Source: Chelonoidis abingdonii (lineage: Eukaryota; Chordata; Testudines; Testudinidae). Taken from it: a stretch of 64,000 nt of DNA. How positions within the stretch are numbered: position 1 is the stretch's first letter; the number at the start of each line of letters is the position of its first letter. The translations under genes and the position numbers were made by a program. The notes beneath the pieces were generated by a model. The model saw only the letters and a list, made by a program, of their open reading frames with translations. It had not been told where the DNA came from and searched no databases. The stretch lies in contig NC_133774.1 of NCBI RefSeq assembly GCF_003597395.2, positions 44,196,669 through 44,260,668 on the forward strand, read 5' to 3'. Shown in pieces: positions 11,973-23,700 of the stretch.

Positions 11973-12755
11973 GATTTTTTTTAGCAGTGGAGTTACCTGT
12001 GTATCTGGAACACCTGTATATCTGTGCTGTCTGAATGAAGTATGTCTTGCGCTTCAGAATTAAAAAAAAAATAAAAAAATTCATAGTTAGTTAACAGGCT
12101 GTCAGTGATCAGTAAATGTTCTTTCTATTAAAACACCAGTAATTTCCCATTATGTCCTTTTTCTTTGTGCTAAAGGTCTTCAAATACTATTCCCAGTCTC
12201 ATCAACATAGAAATGTTAAGTATTTGTAAGCGCCCGCAACACAGCTGTTTGTGGAAATCATGAAGTTTCAATCAGAGAAAACAACTCCAAATGGAGTTCT
12301 AGAGGATTGAATGGCTTTTTTCTCACTGTTGGGCAATATTTACATCTCCTCCTCTAACTGGGCATCTATATGTTTATGGGACTTGAGCAGTGAAGTGAAA
12401 TAAGATGGCTTTATTCAATTGCGTCTCATGCAGAGTGAAACACTGTATCAGACTGCCCACAGGGCAATATAATCTCTTTCCTAGTGGTTATGGTGTTCCT
12501 ATCAAGATACCAATGCATTTTTTATTGTCTAACAACTTAATCAGTGTTATCACCACTGTTAGTCCTTGTCAACAAGTGGCTCTCTCCCACAATTTCTTCC
12601 CATTGACCTTTGTTTTCATTTTTAAGTGACTTTAATGCTCAGAAAATTAAGAAGTTGACTGCAATGGAAACATAAACCTACTTACCCCAAAACAGTCCCA
12701 GTATAGACAGCATAAATCCAGCCTTCCTCATCAATCAGTGGCACCATTGTTCTTA
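11973..12755. other. gene-free stretch, nothing recognised
   Basis: AT-rich DNA with no motif-bearing open frame. Confidence 0.45.
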
Positions 12756-13025
12756 TCAGTGTACATGCCATGCTCTGTAAAGTTCTTTGATGGCTGCTGA
12801 ACCTGATGTGTGAGTGACAGTCCCGTCCACAGGTAGGGCACACCCATGCACTAGCAATGCTCTGAATACGAGCAGCAGATTTTTTCCTCGTTTGACAAAG
12901 TGGGTATTCGCCCATGAAAGCTTAAGCTCCAATACTTCTGTTAGTCTATAAGGTGCCACAGGACTCTTAGTCTGGATCTGTAAAAAGCAACAAACATGAC
13001 TACCCCTCTGATACTTGACAAGAAT
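12756..13025. repeat. dispersed repeat, family not assigned
   Basis: The block around AAAGTGGGTATTCGCCCATG and CTATAAGGTGCCACAGGAC (about 12895-12965) is one I recall as common in turtle DNA. It shows no tRNA head or transposon termini here. The limits are approximate, and recognition rests on memory only. Confidence 0.35.
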
Positions 13026-13624
13026 TTTAATGTAATTCTCTGTCATGGGTACTGAAGATTTTTAATCAGGATGGCATTTAAATATTGCTCTGTAAAACTG
13101 ATTTTATTTTTGGGCAGTCTTTGCCAATATTTCGTGTCTTCACATCTGCCTTTTAATTATTGTTGCTTATTTTTTTTAAGAATCACTTTTAAGGACCTAT
13201 GGATTTGCAGTATGTCGCTAGAAACATTATGCAGGAAGAAAGCGCTGGACTGGCAATTGTAAGAAGCCTGGGCAATGTCTTTTTTGGGAATGTTGCACAA
13301 AATATGTAGTCATTTACAGCTGTGGGGTTGTAGGTGTTGAAGGGAAATTCAAGGTCTTTGCTGAAATTTGGTGTGGTATTAATAAAAGAAAAAAGTGTGC
13401 TCATGGGAGAAAATACACCCCTGTAGTGAATAATTAAAATTTTCTTTAATTACAAGATTTTCAGGTTTTTTTTTAAAGTATAAAACAACTTGAAAAAAAA
13501 ACTCTTGACATTTTTTCTGGAATTCAGAAGAATGATGCTGGATCTGCCCACTGCCCTCCTACTACTGTAGTATTTGCTCCCTGACTAACAGCTCTACCCC
13601 TCAAACAAAAGCTAATATTTCCTG
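13026..13624. other. gene-free stretch, nothing recognised
   Basis: AT-rich DNA with several T runs; nothing classifiable. Confidence 0.45.
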
Positions 13625-13812
13625 ATCATAGAATGTCAGGGTTGGGAGGGACCTCAGGAGGTCATCTAGTCCAACCCCTGCTCAAAGCAGGACCAATGCC
13701 CAGACAGATTTGTGTCCCAAATCCCTAAATGGCCCCCTCAAGGATTGAACTCACAACCCTGGATTTAGCAGGCCAATGTGCAAACCACAGAGCTCTCCCT
13801 CCCCCTCTCTGG
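13625..13812 (-). mobile_element. tRNA-headed SINE with CR1-like tail (tortoise Pol III SINE type)
   Basis: Read on the minus strand, the head (from 13812) resembles a tRNA: a GAGCTCTGTGG-like A box and a GTTCAATCC-like B box spaced as in a tRNA gene. The body ends in GGTTGGACTAGATGACCTCC ... CATTCTATGAT, the 3' end shared with CR1 LINEs. It is established that the tortoise tRNA-derived SINE carries a CR1-like 3' tail used for retroposition. The copy is nearly full length, with scattered substitutions. Confidence 0.8.
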
Positions 13813-14054
13813 GGATGTGCAGGATGTATGGGGCTGGAGCTAGCATACACGTTTTTGGAAGGTTTCTGAAGTGTGTGTGTACACACAGGGTGAACATGTA
13901 ATATTTTTTATCCATGTTCACCACGTCTGTATGTGAATGGATATTAATATGCAGTAGAGAGTGCCAATCAGGGATTAGTGACTCCTTAGAAACATGTAAC
14001 AATCCAGCAACATTTTGGCTTCATATGAATCATCCAATAAAAAGGAGGGGAATA
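13813..14054. other. spacer between two SINEs
   Basis: Ordinary AT-rich DNA with a short GTGTGTGTGT run near 13873. Confidence 0.45.
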
Positions 14055-14214
14055 GAATCATAGATTATTAAGATTGGAAGGGACCTCAAGAGATCATCTA
14101 GTCCAACCCCCTGCTCAAAGCAGGACCAATCCCCAAATGGCCCCTTCAAGGATTGAACTCACAACCCTGGGTTTAGCAGGCCAGTGCTCAAACCACTGAG
14201 CTATCCTTTGCCCC
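14055..14214 (-). mobile_element. tRNA-headed SINE, second copy
   Basis: Same family and orientation as the copy 240 bp upstream. The tRNA-like head (GATAGCTCAGTGGTTTGAGC read on the minus strand) is better kept, with a GTTCAATCC B box. A piece of the middle present in the other copy (around 13702-13718) is missing. The tail matches the CR1 3' end down to ATGATT. Confidence 0.8.
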
Positions 14215-14439
14215 ACATGCATGTCAGGAGTAGGGCTTTAGCTCACTGCAGACATTCTGGGTACACTGTGGTCTGTAGGACAAGGAGAGGAGGCTACCAA
14301 GTGGCTGACAGTTTTGGGCTGTGCATTCTGTGCTCCACCTTTGGGAGGCATAGCACAGAATCTTACCCTTTTATATTTATATGTTTTAACATACACCTAC
14401 ATGAGGAGCAAATATTTAATGGTGGGCTCTTCACCTAGC

Positions 14440-14634
14440 AGACAGTCTAACCTGATCCAACGGCTGGAAGTGGCAGCTAGACAAGTTCAGACTGGAAATA
14501 AGGCCGTACGTTTCTGAAAACTATGCTCTAGTAATTATTGGGGGAACTGCTATGGCCTGTCTTATACAGGAGGTCACACTAGATGATCACAGTGATTCCT
14601 CTTGGCCTTGGAATCTATAAACTTATGAAAATCC
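14440..14634 (+). mobile_element. CR1-type LINE 3' end
   Basis: Plus-strand sequence from TGATCCAACGGCTGGAAGTG through AGGAGGTCACACTAGATGAT to GGAATCTATAAACTTATGAA. This matches the 3' untranslated end of a CR1 subfamily, ending in the short ATCTATGA-type terminal repeats used in place of poly(A). The middle is shorter than in full copies. No coding sequence remains. Confidence 0.65.
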
Positions 14635-17600
14635 TTAAAGCATGTAACTTTATATTGATTGCTGCCAAGTGAGGCTTTTTTTTTTTTTTTTTTTTTTTTT
14701 TACTGTTCTGAATTTTCCTGCTTGGTATTTGGATACCAAAGTGATCTTTGTAAAACCTAGACGGAAGAGTTTTTGTGCAAACATTTTTTCTTTTTGTATT
14801 ATACCAGCAGCCCTATGTATGATTCTTCAGTTAAAACTGAAACCAGCATCAACAGAGAACAAATAAACAAATGCAAATTATCGACCTGGATTTAAAGAAC
14901 CTATCACTGAGTGACAAGTCCTTTGAATTTAAACAACAAACAATAGTTATTTTAGTCCTAGTTGATTCAATATATTCCAAGATGTAGCACCATCTTTCTG
15001 ACTATCTTTAGGTTTTTCAGTTGCTACTTTTTCCAGATTTGGAAGCCAGACAAACTGATTCAATCATTATTAAAGTCTAGATTACTCAGATTCTTCCAGA
15101 TTTTGATATTAGTTTGTTTGTCTACAAGAGACCCTATGAATCAGTTATTTTTATTGGCCTTCTCAACTAATATTTAGGTGGTGGTGTGAGTTGTTTTTCC
15201 TCATAGTTTCATATGTGTGATATGGTGGGAGGCTTCCTATATTTGGGGTACCTACGCTCCAGGAAGAAGTGTTCAAGAAGGGAGTTTTGGACTAAATGAA
15301 TGCAGTGGAACTGGTGCAGCCTGTATCATCATGAGAGACATTGCTTTGGTTGGCCCTTCTGTAGGGAAGTTTGAAGTGGTGTATTCCAATAAAGGGTGTC
15401 AGAGACAGGGGGCATTTGGAGGAAGGTCTGTAGGGAAAACTAAATTGATGTCATACAGACCATTACACTTGATAGCTGCTGTGTTCTTTTTAATAGTTGC
15501 TCAAGCTGGTGAGTTTTAGAACAGATAATCTATCAAACAGAAGGAAAAGAGATTTTTACCTTGAAATTTTAACAGCAGTTACGTTTTATGAGTTGCAGAG
15601 ACAGGTAGAATGTGACAGCTCTGACTGTATATATCAGAGCAGAAGTCAGTTTTAGGAATCTTTTGTTGTCGGGCTTCCGTGGCCATGGTGTTCTTAGCAA
15701 AATTGCCTATATCATTATAATGTGGCAATGGCAGCACTAACTTCAGGAATGTGAGTAGTTTGGAGCTTTTTTAATATCTCTGTGATTTCAGAACCATTGG
15801 AGTATTTAATGGAGGTAACTAGAGTTAACCAACAGGGGTTGTATTAATTTGCAGTATCAAGCATTTCAAAAAATCCTATTACTGTACTGAATAATTCAAA
15901 TTACAGGTTATTCCTTTCTATAGTTTGAAGAGAAATAATAATAATTTGGTCACAAATTATTAGTAGTGATCCAAGTGGTGTTTACAGAGGAGATGAGAAA
16001 TGTTGGCCCTGATATTTTGATATGGGCAACCTCTGCTCAGCACAACCCCTGAAATGATTTTAACTACCTTCTGCGCTCTGTGTGTTCCAGAACCATCCAG
16101 CACGACCACTTTATATTGAACACTTCTGTCCCCCCGGCCCCAAAGAGGCTGTTGTGTCAGCCAGGAATAAATTTGGAATCCACAGCTTTAACTCACTGGC
16201 AAGTGGAAAAAATGCTAAGTTTTTGGTGGGTGTTTTCATTAGAGATGGGAAAAGAGCTATTTTGCTCCATCTTCCATACTTCCTATCTTTTCTGCCTTGT
16301 GATATGAGCTAGTATATTGCAGCTTGGTTATTTGACATTTCAACTGTCAAGGAAACGAATAGTTCTCAATCAACATTCTCACATTTAAAGGGCTACACAG
16401 TATACCTTGTTGACTGTTGCCACATGTAAGTGCATCCTTCAAGCAGTTAGGATTTGCATTTGCGAGGGAGCATGCTACCTTCAGTCAGTCAGAGTGAAGG
16501 AAAAGAGTAACTGGTTGAGTGTCTCTATGTGATGGAGATACAATTTCATGTTTCCAGTGACTAACCATATATAAATATTCAGGATGGCTCTATATTTCAG
16601 ACGGTGTTATAACATCCATTAGATACTCTGTTTTATAAAAGTACCATCTTAGAGGTATGTCAGTGGGAATTTAAATGAATTTAGAAAGTATGCATGGAAT
16701 ATACTGTGTGTGTGTGTATATATGTGTGTATATACACACACACACAGGGCTGGTTACAGTTCAGGTTCAACAAATTTTTCTTGAATCATAGACAGGGTTC
16801 TAATGGGAAATCTGGCTGCTGAGGAGTTCGAGTTTCCAAATTCTGAGACAGCGCTGCTATGCCAGGTTTTCCTGAAATGGACCAGGAGCCTGACAGTCAT
16901 GGGAGCTTGAAAGCCCTGAGAACCCCCATAATTCCTTGAGTTGCTGTCAAGCAACTTATTTTTGGTCTAATAATTTCCATGGTTTATTTTATTCTAAATC
17001 TTCAATTTTTCTGAAAAACCTGAGCAAAATCAGTCTAGCTATTTTGGAGATGAGAAAACTGGGAAAAATTCATTTCCCCTATATCTTCTGATTTGAAATG
17101 TTTGCTCTTGTATTATTCAAAAATTGGTGGAAGGAAGAAAAATTTAAGAATTTCATTTGAAGAATATTGATTCATGTATAAAATTAACATATTCTAACTT
17201 GCATGGGAAAAAACAGATTTCATGAGCTTTTTGTGGTACCCTTAGCCAAGAAAGATTTAGAACACTGGCAAGGCAGATCAAGATGCCATTGTTAAGATAT
17301 CTGCTACTTTTAAGGCCTGACTTCTGAGATGAGTACGGTGGCAAAAGGAGATTTCTCATCAAATTATCTTAACCAAGACCACCAGTCACATTCAGATCTA
17401 GGTATGAAATGCAATTTCAAGAAAAAGATAATCATGTGGTCTTTAACTTAGGTTGCACGTATGTGGTCATGTCCACTCTTTTTCAAAGCTTTAAGTACTG
17501 TTGTATGGTGTTAAAAATATACAGAAGTGCAACATGGCTAAGTAAGTATTTCAGTAGAAACCTTGACTTCTCAAATTTGCTGACTTTGTATATTTGATTT

Positions 17601-17769
17601 CTCAACCATACTGTTGCGGTCTCATTTCTACCTGCAGTATTTTATATGGGAAATGGTTCTTACGTGTTTTGAAATTATTCTTGATTACTTAATTTCCTAG
17701 AGGTCTATTTTTCAGATTTGTTTTATGGTACAAATGGTTAATTAACATTTCTAATGAATACAGTTGTTG
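14635..17769. other. gene-free stretch with simple repeats
   Basis: Contains a T26 run at 14676-14701 and the palindromic dinucleotide repeat at 16704-16747. Two open frames (15217-15519 and 16080-16307) were inspected and rejected as genes. Otherwise nothing is recognisable. Confidence 0.45.
16704..16747. repeat. perfect palindromic TG/TA/CA microsatellite
   Basis: CTGTGTGTGTGTGTATA at 16704-16720 is the exact reverse complement of 16731-16747, with a 10-nt spacer (TATGTGTGTA). This gives a 17-bp stem able to extrude as a cruciform or hairpin. Confidence 0.9.
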
Positions 17770-18064
17770 CTCTATTTCAGGGGTCGGCAACCTTTCAGAA
17801 GCTGTGTGCCGAGTCTTCATTTATTCACTCTGATTTAAGGTTTTGCATGCCAGTAAAACATTTTAACGTTTTTAAAAGGTCTCTTTCTTTAAGTCTATAA
17901 TAAATAACTAAACTATTGTATGTAAAGTAAATAAGGTTTTCAAAATGTTTAAGAAGCGTCATTTAAATTTAAATGAAAATGCAGAGCCCCCCCAGACTGG
18001 TGTCCAGTACCCAGGCAGTGTGATTGCCACTGAAAATCAGTTTGCGTGCCCCCCTGCTCTATTT
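17770..18064 (+). mobile_element. hAT-Charlie-type MITE with perfect 8-bp duplication
   Basis: The element proper is 17778-18056, opening CAGGGGTCGGCAACCTTTC and closing GCGTGCCCCCCTG. The octamer CTCTATTT flanks it on both sides (17770-17777 and 18057-18064). It is non-coding. The left terminus is the same as that of the fragment ending at 3772, so both belong to one broad family. Confidence 0.85.
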
Positions 18065-18957
18065 TCTTTGCATGGCAACGTAAATTACAGTAGACATATC
18101 AGTACAGCATACAATTCATGTTTCAAGTGCTTTTAAAAAAAATTCTTAACATTTGAATACATTGTTTAAAGCTACAATAAAAAAATATTGTGTAGGATAG
18201 TAAGAACACCTTCCACTCCAGGTAGACTTTGATGAAGTGTTCTCTAGGACCAGCCAGTTTTACCTCATTGTGCTGTACTAAGGCATTTATAAAATACATT
18301 ACTGCAACTTGCTCATTTGTGGCATATTTATGGGGATTCTTGTAAATTACAATCTGTAGGAAAGTCTCCTAGGAATAGTCTGGGTTATTTCTTTTCCATT
18401 TTTATGATGCCTTAATTCTGTCTCTTATGCTGTTAGTCTCCACTAAGACACAGTACCGTATCTACTATTCCTAATGTTGGCTAGGAAACAGGTTTGTGTC
18501 AGTGGTGTGTCCCCAAAATGTTAGTGAATGCATTGTCTGGCCTCTGTGTTAGTAAGGAATGGAAGGTGTGTTTGTAGGTGTCCAGCCCACCTAAAAGCCT
18601 CCACAGATCTCCGTGGTTCTCAGATGACCTGCAACAGAAAGTAGTAAGAAAGGAGGCTTGATGTTGATGGTGGAAAACATTAACTTGTACAGATAGATTC
18701 CAGCACAAGGGATTCTTTCCAATCTTAATCATTGCTTTGAAGGATGCAAAGAGATGGTGCTACCTTTGCCACAAAGGTAGAAAAGTTCCGTTCCATAGAA
18801 CTTTTAAGGGGAGCAAATCACTTTGTTAAACTTCCACTTAACCCCAGAATCCAGTACCTCTTCCTATAAGAAACAGTGATAGGAGTTAGTGACACAAAAC
18901 CAGACACAAGATCATTAGTACAGTTCCTGCCTCGTAAGTAATTAGCCTGTTTGCACA
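18065..18957. other. gene-free stretch, nothing recognised
   Basis: AT-rich DNA with no motif-bearing frame. Confidence 0.45.
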
Positions 18958-19790
18958 AGTACATAAGAATGGCCATACTGGGTCTGACCAAAGATCCATC
19001 TAGTCCAATATTGTGTCTTCTAACAGTGGCCAATGCTGGATGCTTCAGAGGAAATGAACAGAACAGTAATCATCACCCATTCCCAGCTTCTGGCAAACAA
19101 AGGCTAGGGACACCATTCCTGCCCATAATAGCCACTGATGCACCCTATCCTCCCTGAACTTATCTAGTTTTTTTTTTTAATCCTATTATACTCTTGGCCT
19201 TCACAACATCCTCTGGCAAATAGTTCCACAGGTTGACTGTGTGTAGTGTGAAGAAATACTTCCTTTTGCTTGTTTTAAACGTGTTGCCTATTGATTTCAT
19301 TTGGTGATCTCTAGTTCTTGTGTTATGAGGAGAAGTAAATAACACTTCCTTATTTACTTTCTCCACACCAGTCATGATTTTACAGACTTCTATCATATCC
19401 CCCCTTAATCGTCTCTTTTCAAAGCTGAGAAGTCCCAGTCTTATTAATTTCTCCTCATATGGAAACTGTTCCATACCTCTGATCATTTTTGTTGCCCTTT
19501 TCTGTACCTTTTCCAGTTCCAATGTCTTTTTGAGATGCAGTGACCATCTGCATGCAGTATTCAAGCTGTGGGCATATATATGGGTTTATATAGAGGCAAT
19601 ATGATATTTTCTGTCTTATTATCTGTCCCTTTGCTAATGATTTCCAACATTCTCTTAGCTTTTTTGACTGCTGCTGCACATTGAGTGGATGTTTTCAGAG
19701 AACTATCCACAATGACGCCAAGATCTCTTTCTTGAGTGGTAACAGCTAATTTAGACCCGATTATTTTATAGCAGTAGTAGTCTTGTAAAA
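18958..19790 (-). mobile_element. CR1 LINE, 5'-truncated
   Basis: On the minus strand the 3' end is the CR1-like GGCCATTCTTATGTAC (about 18958-18973), with the 3' UTR following. Upstream, a 134-codon open frame (19160-19564) holds the tail of a LINE reverse transcriptase protein, including KVQKRATKMIRGMEQFPYEE and FEKRRLRGDMIEVCKIM. Residues further upstream, to about 19790, continue the same protein in other frames (for example the equivalent of DLGVIVDSSLK). The catalytic YxDD region and endonuclease are absent: this is a 5'-truncated insertion of about 0.83 kb. One frame is intact over 134 codons, so it is less decayed than the copy at 60 kb. Confidence 0.8.
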
Positions 19791-20029
19791 ATGATGGCAG
19801 TCAGAGCCACCAGCAGAAATCCTGAGCCTTCCTTTTCCAGCCCAGCGAAAGTCATGACCATCTGTGACCCCTAGTAACAGAGATTGTCAGGTTAAGTCTT
19901 TCTGTGTCAATGGGTCTCCCTGCAGTCCTCACTGGTTCAGAGTCACAGCAGCAAAACATGTCCTCCCTTCCATCTGCAGGAGGCCAAAAACAGTGTCCCA
20001 CACTATTGAGTTGATGCCTAGCCATAGTG

Positions 20030-20330
20030 ATCCATACCTTTGTGACCTCCAGCCTTGATTATTGCAATTCATTTGAGGTATCTCCCCTCGAAGTTCTCTA
20101 GCTAGTGCAGAATGCAGCAGGCTATCTGATCAGACAGCACACTGCCAAAAGCATATCTCCTGTTGCTCCATTCTTTATGCTGGCTCCTCATTAAATACAT
20201 AGTGCAGTGCTAGATCTTCAACATGGCGTTTTAAAGCCCTTGATTGGACTAGTCCAAACTACCGTAGACCCCTGCCTCTCCGTTTGCAACCATGACCCTT
20301 GGTGACAGGCATATTCCACTGGAACAATGA
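20030..20330 (+). pseudogene. L2/CR1-like LINE reverse transcriptase remnant
   Basis: Between about 20035 and 20300 the plus strand, read across frames, gives the LINE thumb-region signature: VTSSLDYCNSF, then LVQNAAG, then a block ending in a PVAP motif. This order is characteristic of L2/CR1-group elements. Several frameshifts and stops are present. The flanks 19830-20030 and 20330-20450 may belong to it but are not recognisable. Confidence 0.6.
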
Positions 20331-20450
20331 CTATATCAAGCAAATAATTACGATAGAAAATTTTCTGAGGAGCTGGTCCAAGTCTGTGGAACTTAATGTC
20401 GAGAATGGCTATTAACCTCTCTGATTTAGAACTAAATGTAAAGCTCACTT

Positions 20451-22785
20451 CTCAAACTTAACATTTCCACAACGTCATTTAAAAAAAAAGTACATTTGAA
20501 ACAGTCAAGTTACTCCTTTGAGTGTGGAAAGGAAGATAAATCTGATTGTTCTGTTGTCTGTAATACATAAGGCACTCAGGTACAGGGATGGGGCAATATA
20601 AGAATAGAGATAGGAGTGAAACGTCTGAACTTTCATCAACACTCCATCTGATGAGCTGCTCCAGATTCAAACACTGGTATAATCAAAATGTAGCAAAGCA
20701 ATGTAAATGCAATGTTTGCTCATGAAAAACTCCCCTGAACAAATTGCTTTTAGGGAAAAGTTGCATTTTTCATCTTTGAAGGAAAAAGAGTGACTTGCAA
20801 ACCTTTTTTCCTGTTTTTACTAGAACTCGTTCTGAGATCCTATTCTTAGCAATAAAACAACTGCTACAAATCTTGAGTGCCATCAAAATATAACTTTGTT
20901 ATAGTACTTGTTCATGCTGTAAACCTCGAACCACTTCACAAAGCTAAATATCGGTAATAGAAGTGACAGCATAGGTAAACTCAGCAAGCACCTGAGCAGA
21001 TCTGTAGAAAGTGGAAGCTGTTAGTGGTGAGAGTTGCCATAACATCAGGGTTAATCCCTCCTCCTCTACCTTCCGTCTCTCTCTCTCTCTCTCTCTCTGT
21101 TATGGTTGGCATGGAATGTAGAAGGAAGAAACCAAAGAACTGTAGTGAGTCACCAGAAATGAGGGAAGAGAGGAGACCCTGAAAATGTGCAATATGATGA
21201 GATTCGATGTGGTGGTGAGGAAGATCAATTTTTCAGGTGTCTGCATTTGAATACGTTTTGGGGGATTAAATGTATATCTTAAATTGTTCTGTCAAGATTT
21301 TAAAAAGGTTAAGCTCCTAAGTGCATGGACACCTGAAATAGGGATTTAGGTGACTAAGGTGAGGTACCCATTTTTGAAAATGTTGGCCATCATCTTTAGC
21401 CTATCTAGGTTTCTAACCACCATGTGTACACTGGAAAATCTCCCCCTAGCTCTGATCCTCACATTTTGTCACATTATCAAGGCTATTATTCAAGCTAAGA
21501 CAGCACTTCAGTGGGAGCTTCTGTCAACATAGGCAGTATCTGTCAATACTCAGGTGAGTCTAACTGGCAGGAAAGAGTAATTTTTAATTGCAGACTTGCT
21601 GAATGTTTGATGTTGTACAGAGCAGAAGCTAAAATAGGAGATATTACTTCAGTTGGTCAGAGGCTCATTGCCGGAGAAGCAATTTGGTTGACAACAGAAG
21701 TGGTTGTTTTGCAGTGGTTGTTTTCCGGGAAATCAGACTGTTCACAATAGTTCCCTGGTTTTGAGAATGGACTTTTCTCCTGGCATTTAGTTCCCATTAT
21801 TTTCCCTTTTCTTTGGATATATAAAGGAAGTAAAGCATTAGTTAGCCTCTGCTTTGCTTGGACATCCCACTGGGATACGAGAACTTGGTATACAAACCTG
21901 AAAATGCTGCCTTACCCCCTCATTATAACAACTCGTTTTAAATTTAGTATCAAGACCTAATAATTCTGTCCTCCAGAAAATTGTTAGTAAAAACCATCAT
22001 TATGCAACTAAACTACTCGCTGATGGTGATAGGGGTGGTGGTGTGTGTGGAGGGGGGTTCTTTCCAGTAACCTCAATATAATAGAGCCTTGAGCTAAGCA
22101 GCAAGAGATTAGTGCAAGCGCACAGCCACTGTCCACTTACAGCAAATAAATAGTAAATGTTACTTCCTAATGCCATATTGCAGTAGTTAATCTTTATAAT
22201 AGTAAATAGTGATTTACAGTGCTAAACTAAGTGTTGGATAAGTCAATAAAACACTCGTCACCTCTTTCAAGGCTGACACTACTGTAGAAAGAAATGAAGT
22301 TTAAATTATTATCTCTGACTGAGACATTGATCCTATCCCTGCCCCTTGAAAATACAACTAATTTTGTTTATTCCAGAAATAAAAAATGGAATTGTGTTAA
22401 ATTAATGAATGAGATTTTCTGCAACAACATTAGCCTCATTTTAATTATTGTTTTTCCAGCCAGAAACTGGCAGGTGTCACTTGTAGCTGATCAATCTGAA
22501 GGTAAACTCAAACAATTGTTTTAACTAAATGGGGAGTCAGTTCTTAGTAGCTAGACTTCATCTAATTAAAAATTAAGGCTAAATTTTGCTGTACAAGTAC
22601 AACCAAGAGCAGAATTTGTCAGAATTCACTACTATGTTCTTCGGTAAATTATTTTCCCAAGTCTTCTGGAAATGCTGAACGTAGGAAAGAATCTCCCATA
22701 CCAACACAAGCTTAATCCAAGGTGAGACTAAAATACTACCGGTGACACTGACTTGAAGTACCAGCATGAGTCTACTGAACAGTAA
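20451..22785. other. gene-free stretch with a (CT)n tract
   Basis: A (CT)12 tract lies at about 21075-21098. The phrase 'ATTTTTGAAAATGTTGGCC' near 21370 is of a type I associate with old turtle interspersed repeats. No gene. Confidence 0.4.
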
Positions 22786-23700
22786 ATACATAAGAATGGC
22801 CCTGCTGGGTCAAACCAAAGGTCCATCTAGCTCAGTATCCTGTCTTACCGGACATGGCCAATGCCAGGTGCCCCAGAGAGAGTGAAACTAAACAGGCAAT
22901 GATCAAGTGATCTCTCTCTGCCATCCATCTCCATCCTCTAACAGAGCTAGGGACACCATTCCTTACCCATCCTGGCTTAATAGCCATTTATGGACTATAC
23001 CACCATGAATTTATCCCAGTTCTCTTTAAATGCTGTTATAGTCCTAGCCTTCACAACCTCCGCAGGTCAGGGAGTTCCACAAGTTGATTGTGCGCTGGTG
23101 AAGAACTTCCCTTTATTTGTTTAAACCTGCTGCCTATTAATTTCATTTGGTGACCCCTAGTTCTTGTAGTATGGAATGAGTAAATAACTTTTCTTATCCA
23201 CTTTCTCACATCACTCATGATTTTATATATCTCTATCACATTCCCCTTAGTCTCCTCTTTCCAAGCTGAAGAGTCTAGGCCTCTTTATCTTTCCTCATAT
23301 GGGACCTTCTCAACCCTAATCATTTTAGTTGCCCTTTTCTGAACCTTTTCTCTAGTGCCAGTATATCTTTTTGGAGATGAAGAGACCACATCTGTACGCA
23401 GTATTTGAGATGCAGGCGTACCATGGATTTATATAAAGGCATAAATATCTCAGTCTTATTCTCTATCCCCTTTTAATGATTCCTACACCTGTTTGCTTTT
23501 TTGACCATCTCTGCACCACTGCATGGACATCTTCAGAGAACTATCCACGATGACTCCAAAATCTTTTTCCTGACTCGTTGTAGCTAAATTAGCCCCCATC
23601 ATATTGTATGTATAGTTGAGGTTATTTTTTCCAATGTGCATTACTTTACATTTATCCACATTAAATTTCATTTGCCATTTGGTTGCCCAATCACTTAGTA
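22786..23700 (-). mobile_element. CR1 LINE, 5'-truncated, second copy
   Basis: Same layout as 18958-19790. The 3' end GGGCCATTCTTATGTA begins at about 22786 on the minus strand. The reverse transcriptase tail follows with several frameshifts (recognisable pieces at 23051-23239 and 23483-23671, the latter including KFNVDKCKVMHIG and DFGVIVDSSLK). It reaches slightly further upstream than the 19-kb copy but also lacks the catalytic core. The copies align over most of their length but differ at many positions, so they are separate insertions. Confidence 0.8.

Noticed and set aside
13745..14214. tRNA genes
   Set aside because: The tRNA-like heads are parts of SINEs with degenerate boxes and attached CR1-like tails.
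15217..15519. 100-codon open frame with a hydrophobic end (LIAAVFFLIVAQAG)
   Set aside because: No splice sites or promoter context, no known motif, and it is within the length expected by chance in this much sequence.
16080..16312. Acceptor-like TGTGTTCCAG followed by an open, protein-like frame (NHPARPLYIEHFCPPGPK)
   Set aside because: No donor follows in a sensible place, a second frame is equally open, and no family is recognised. It could be a decayed repeat.
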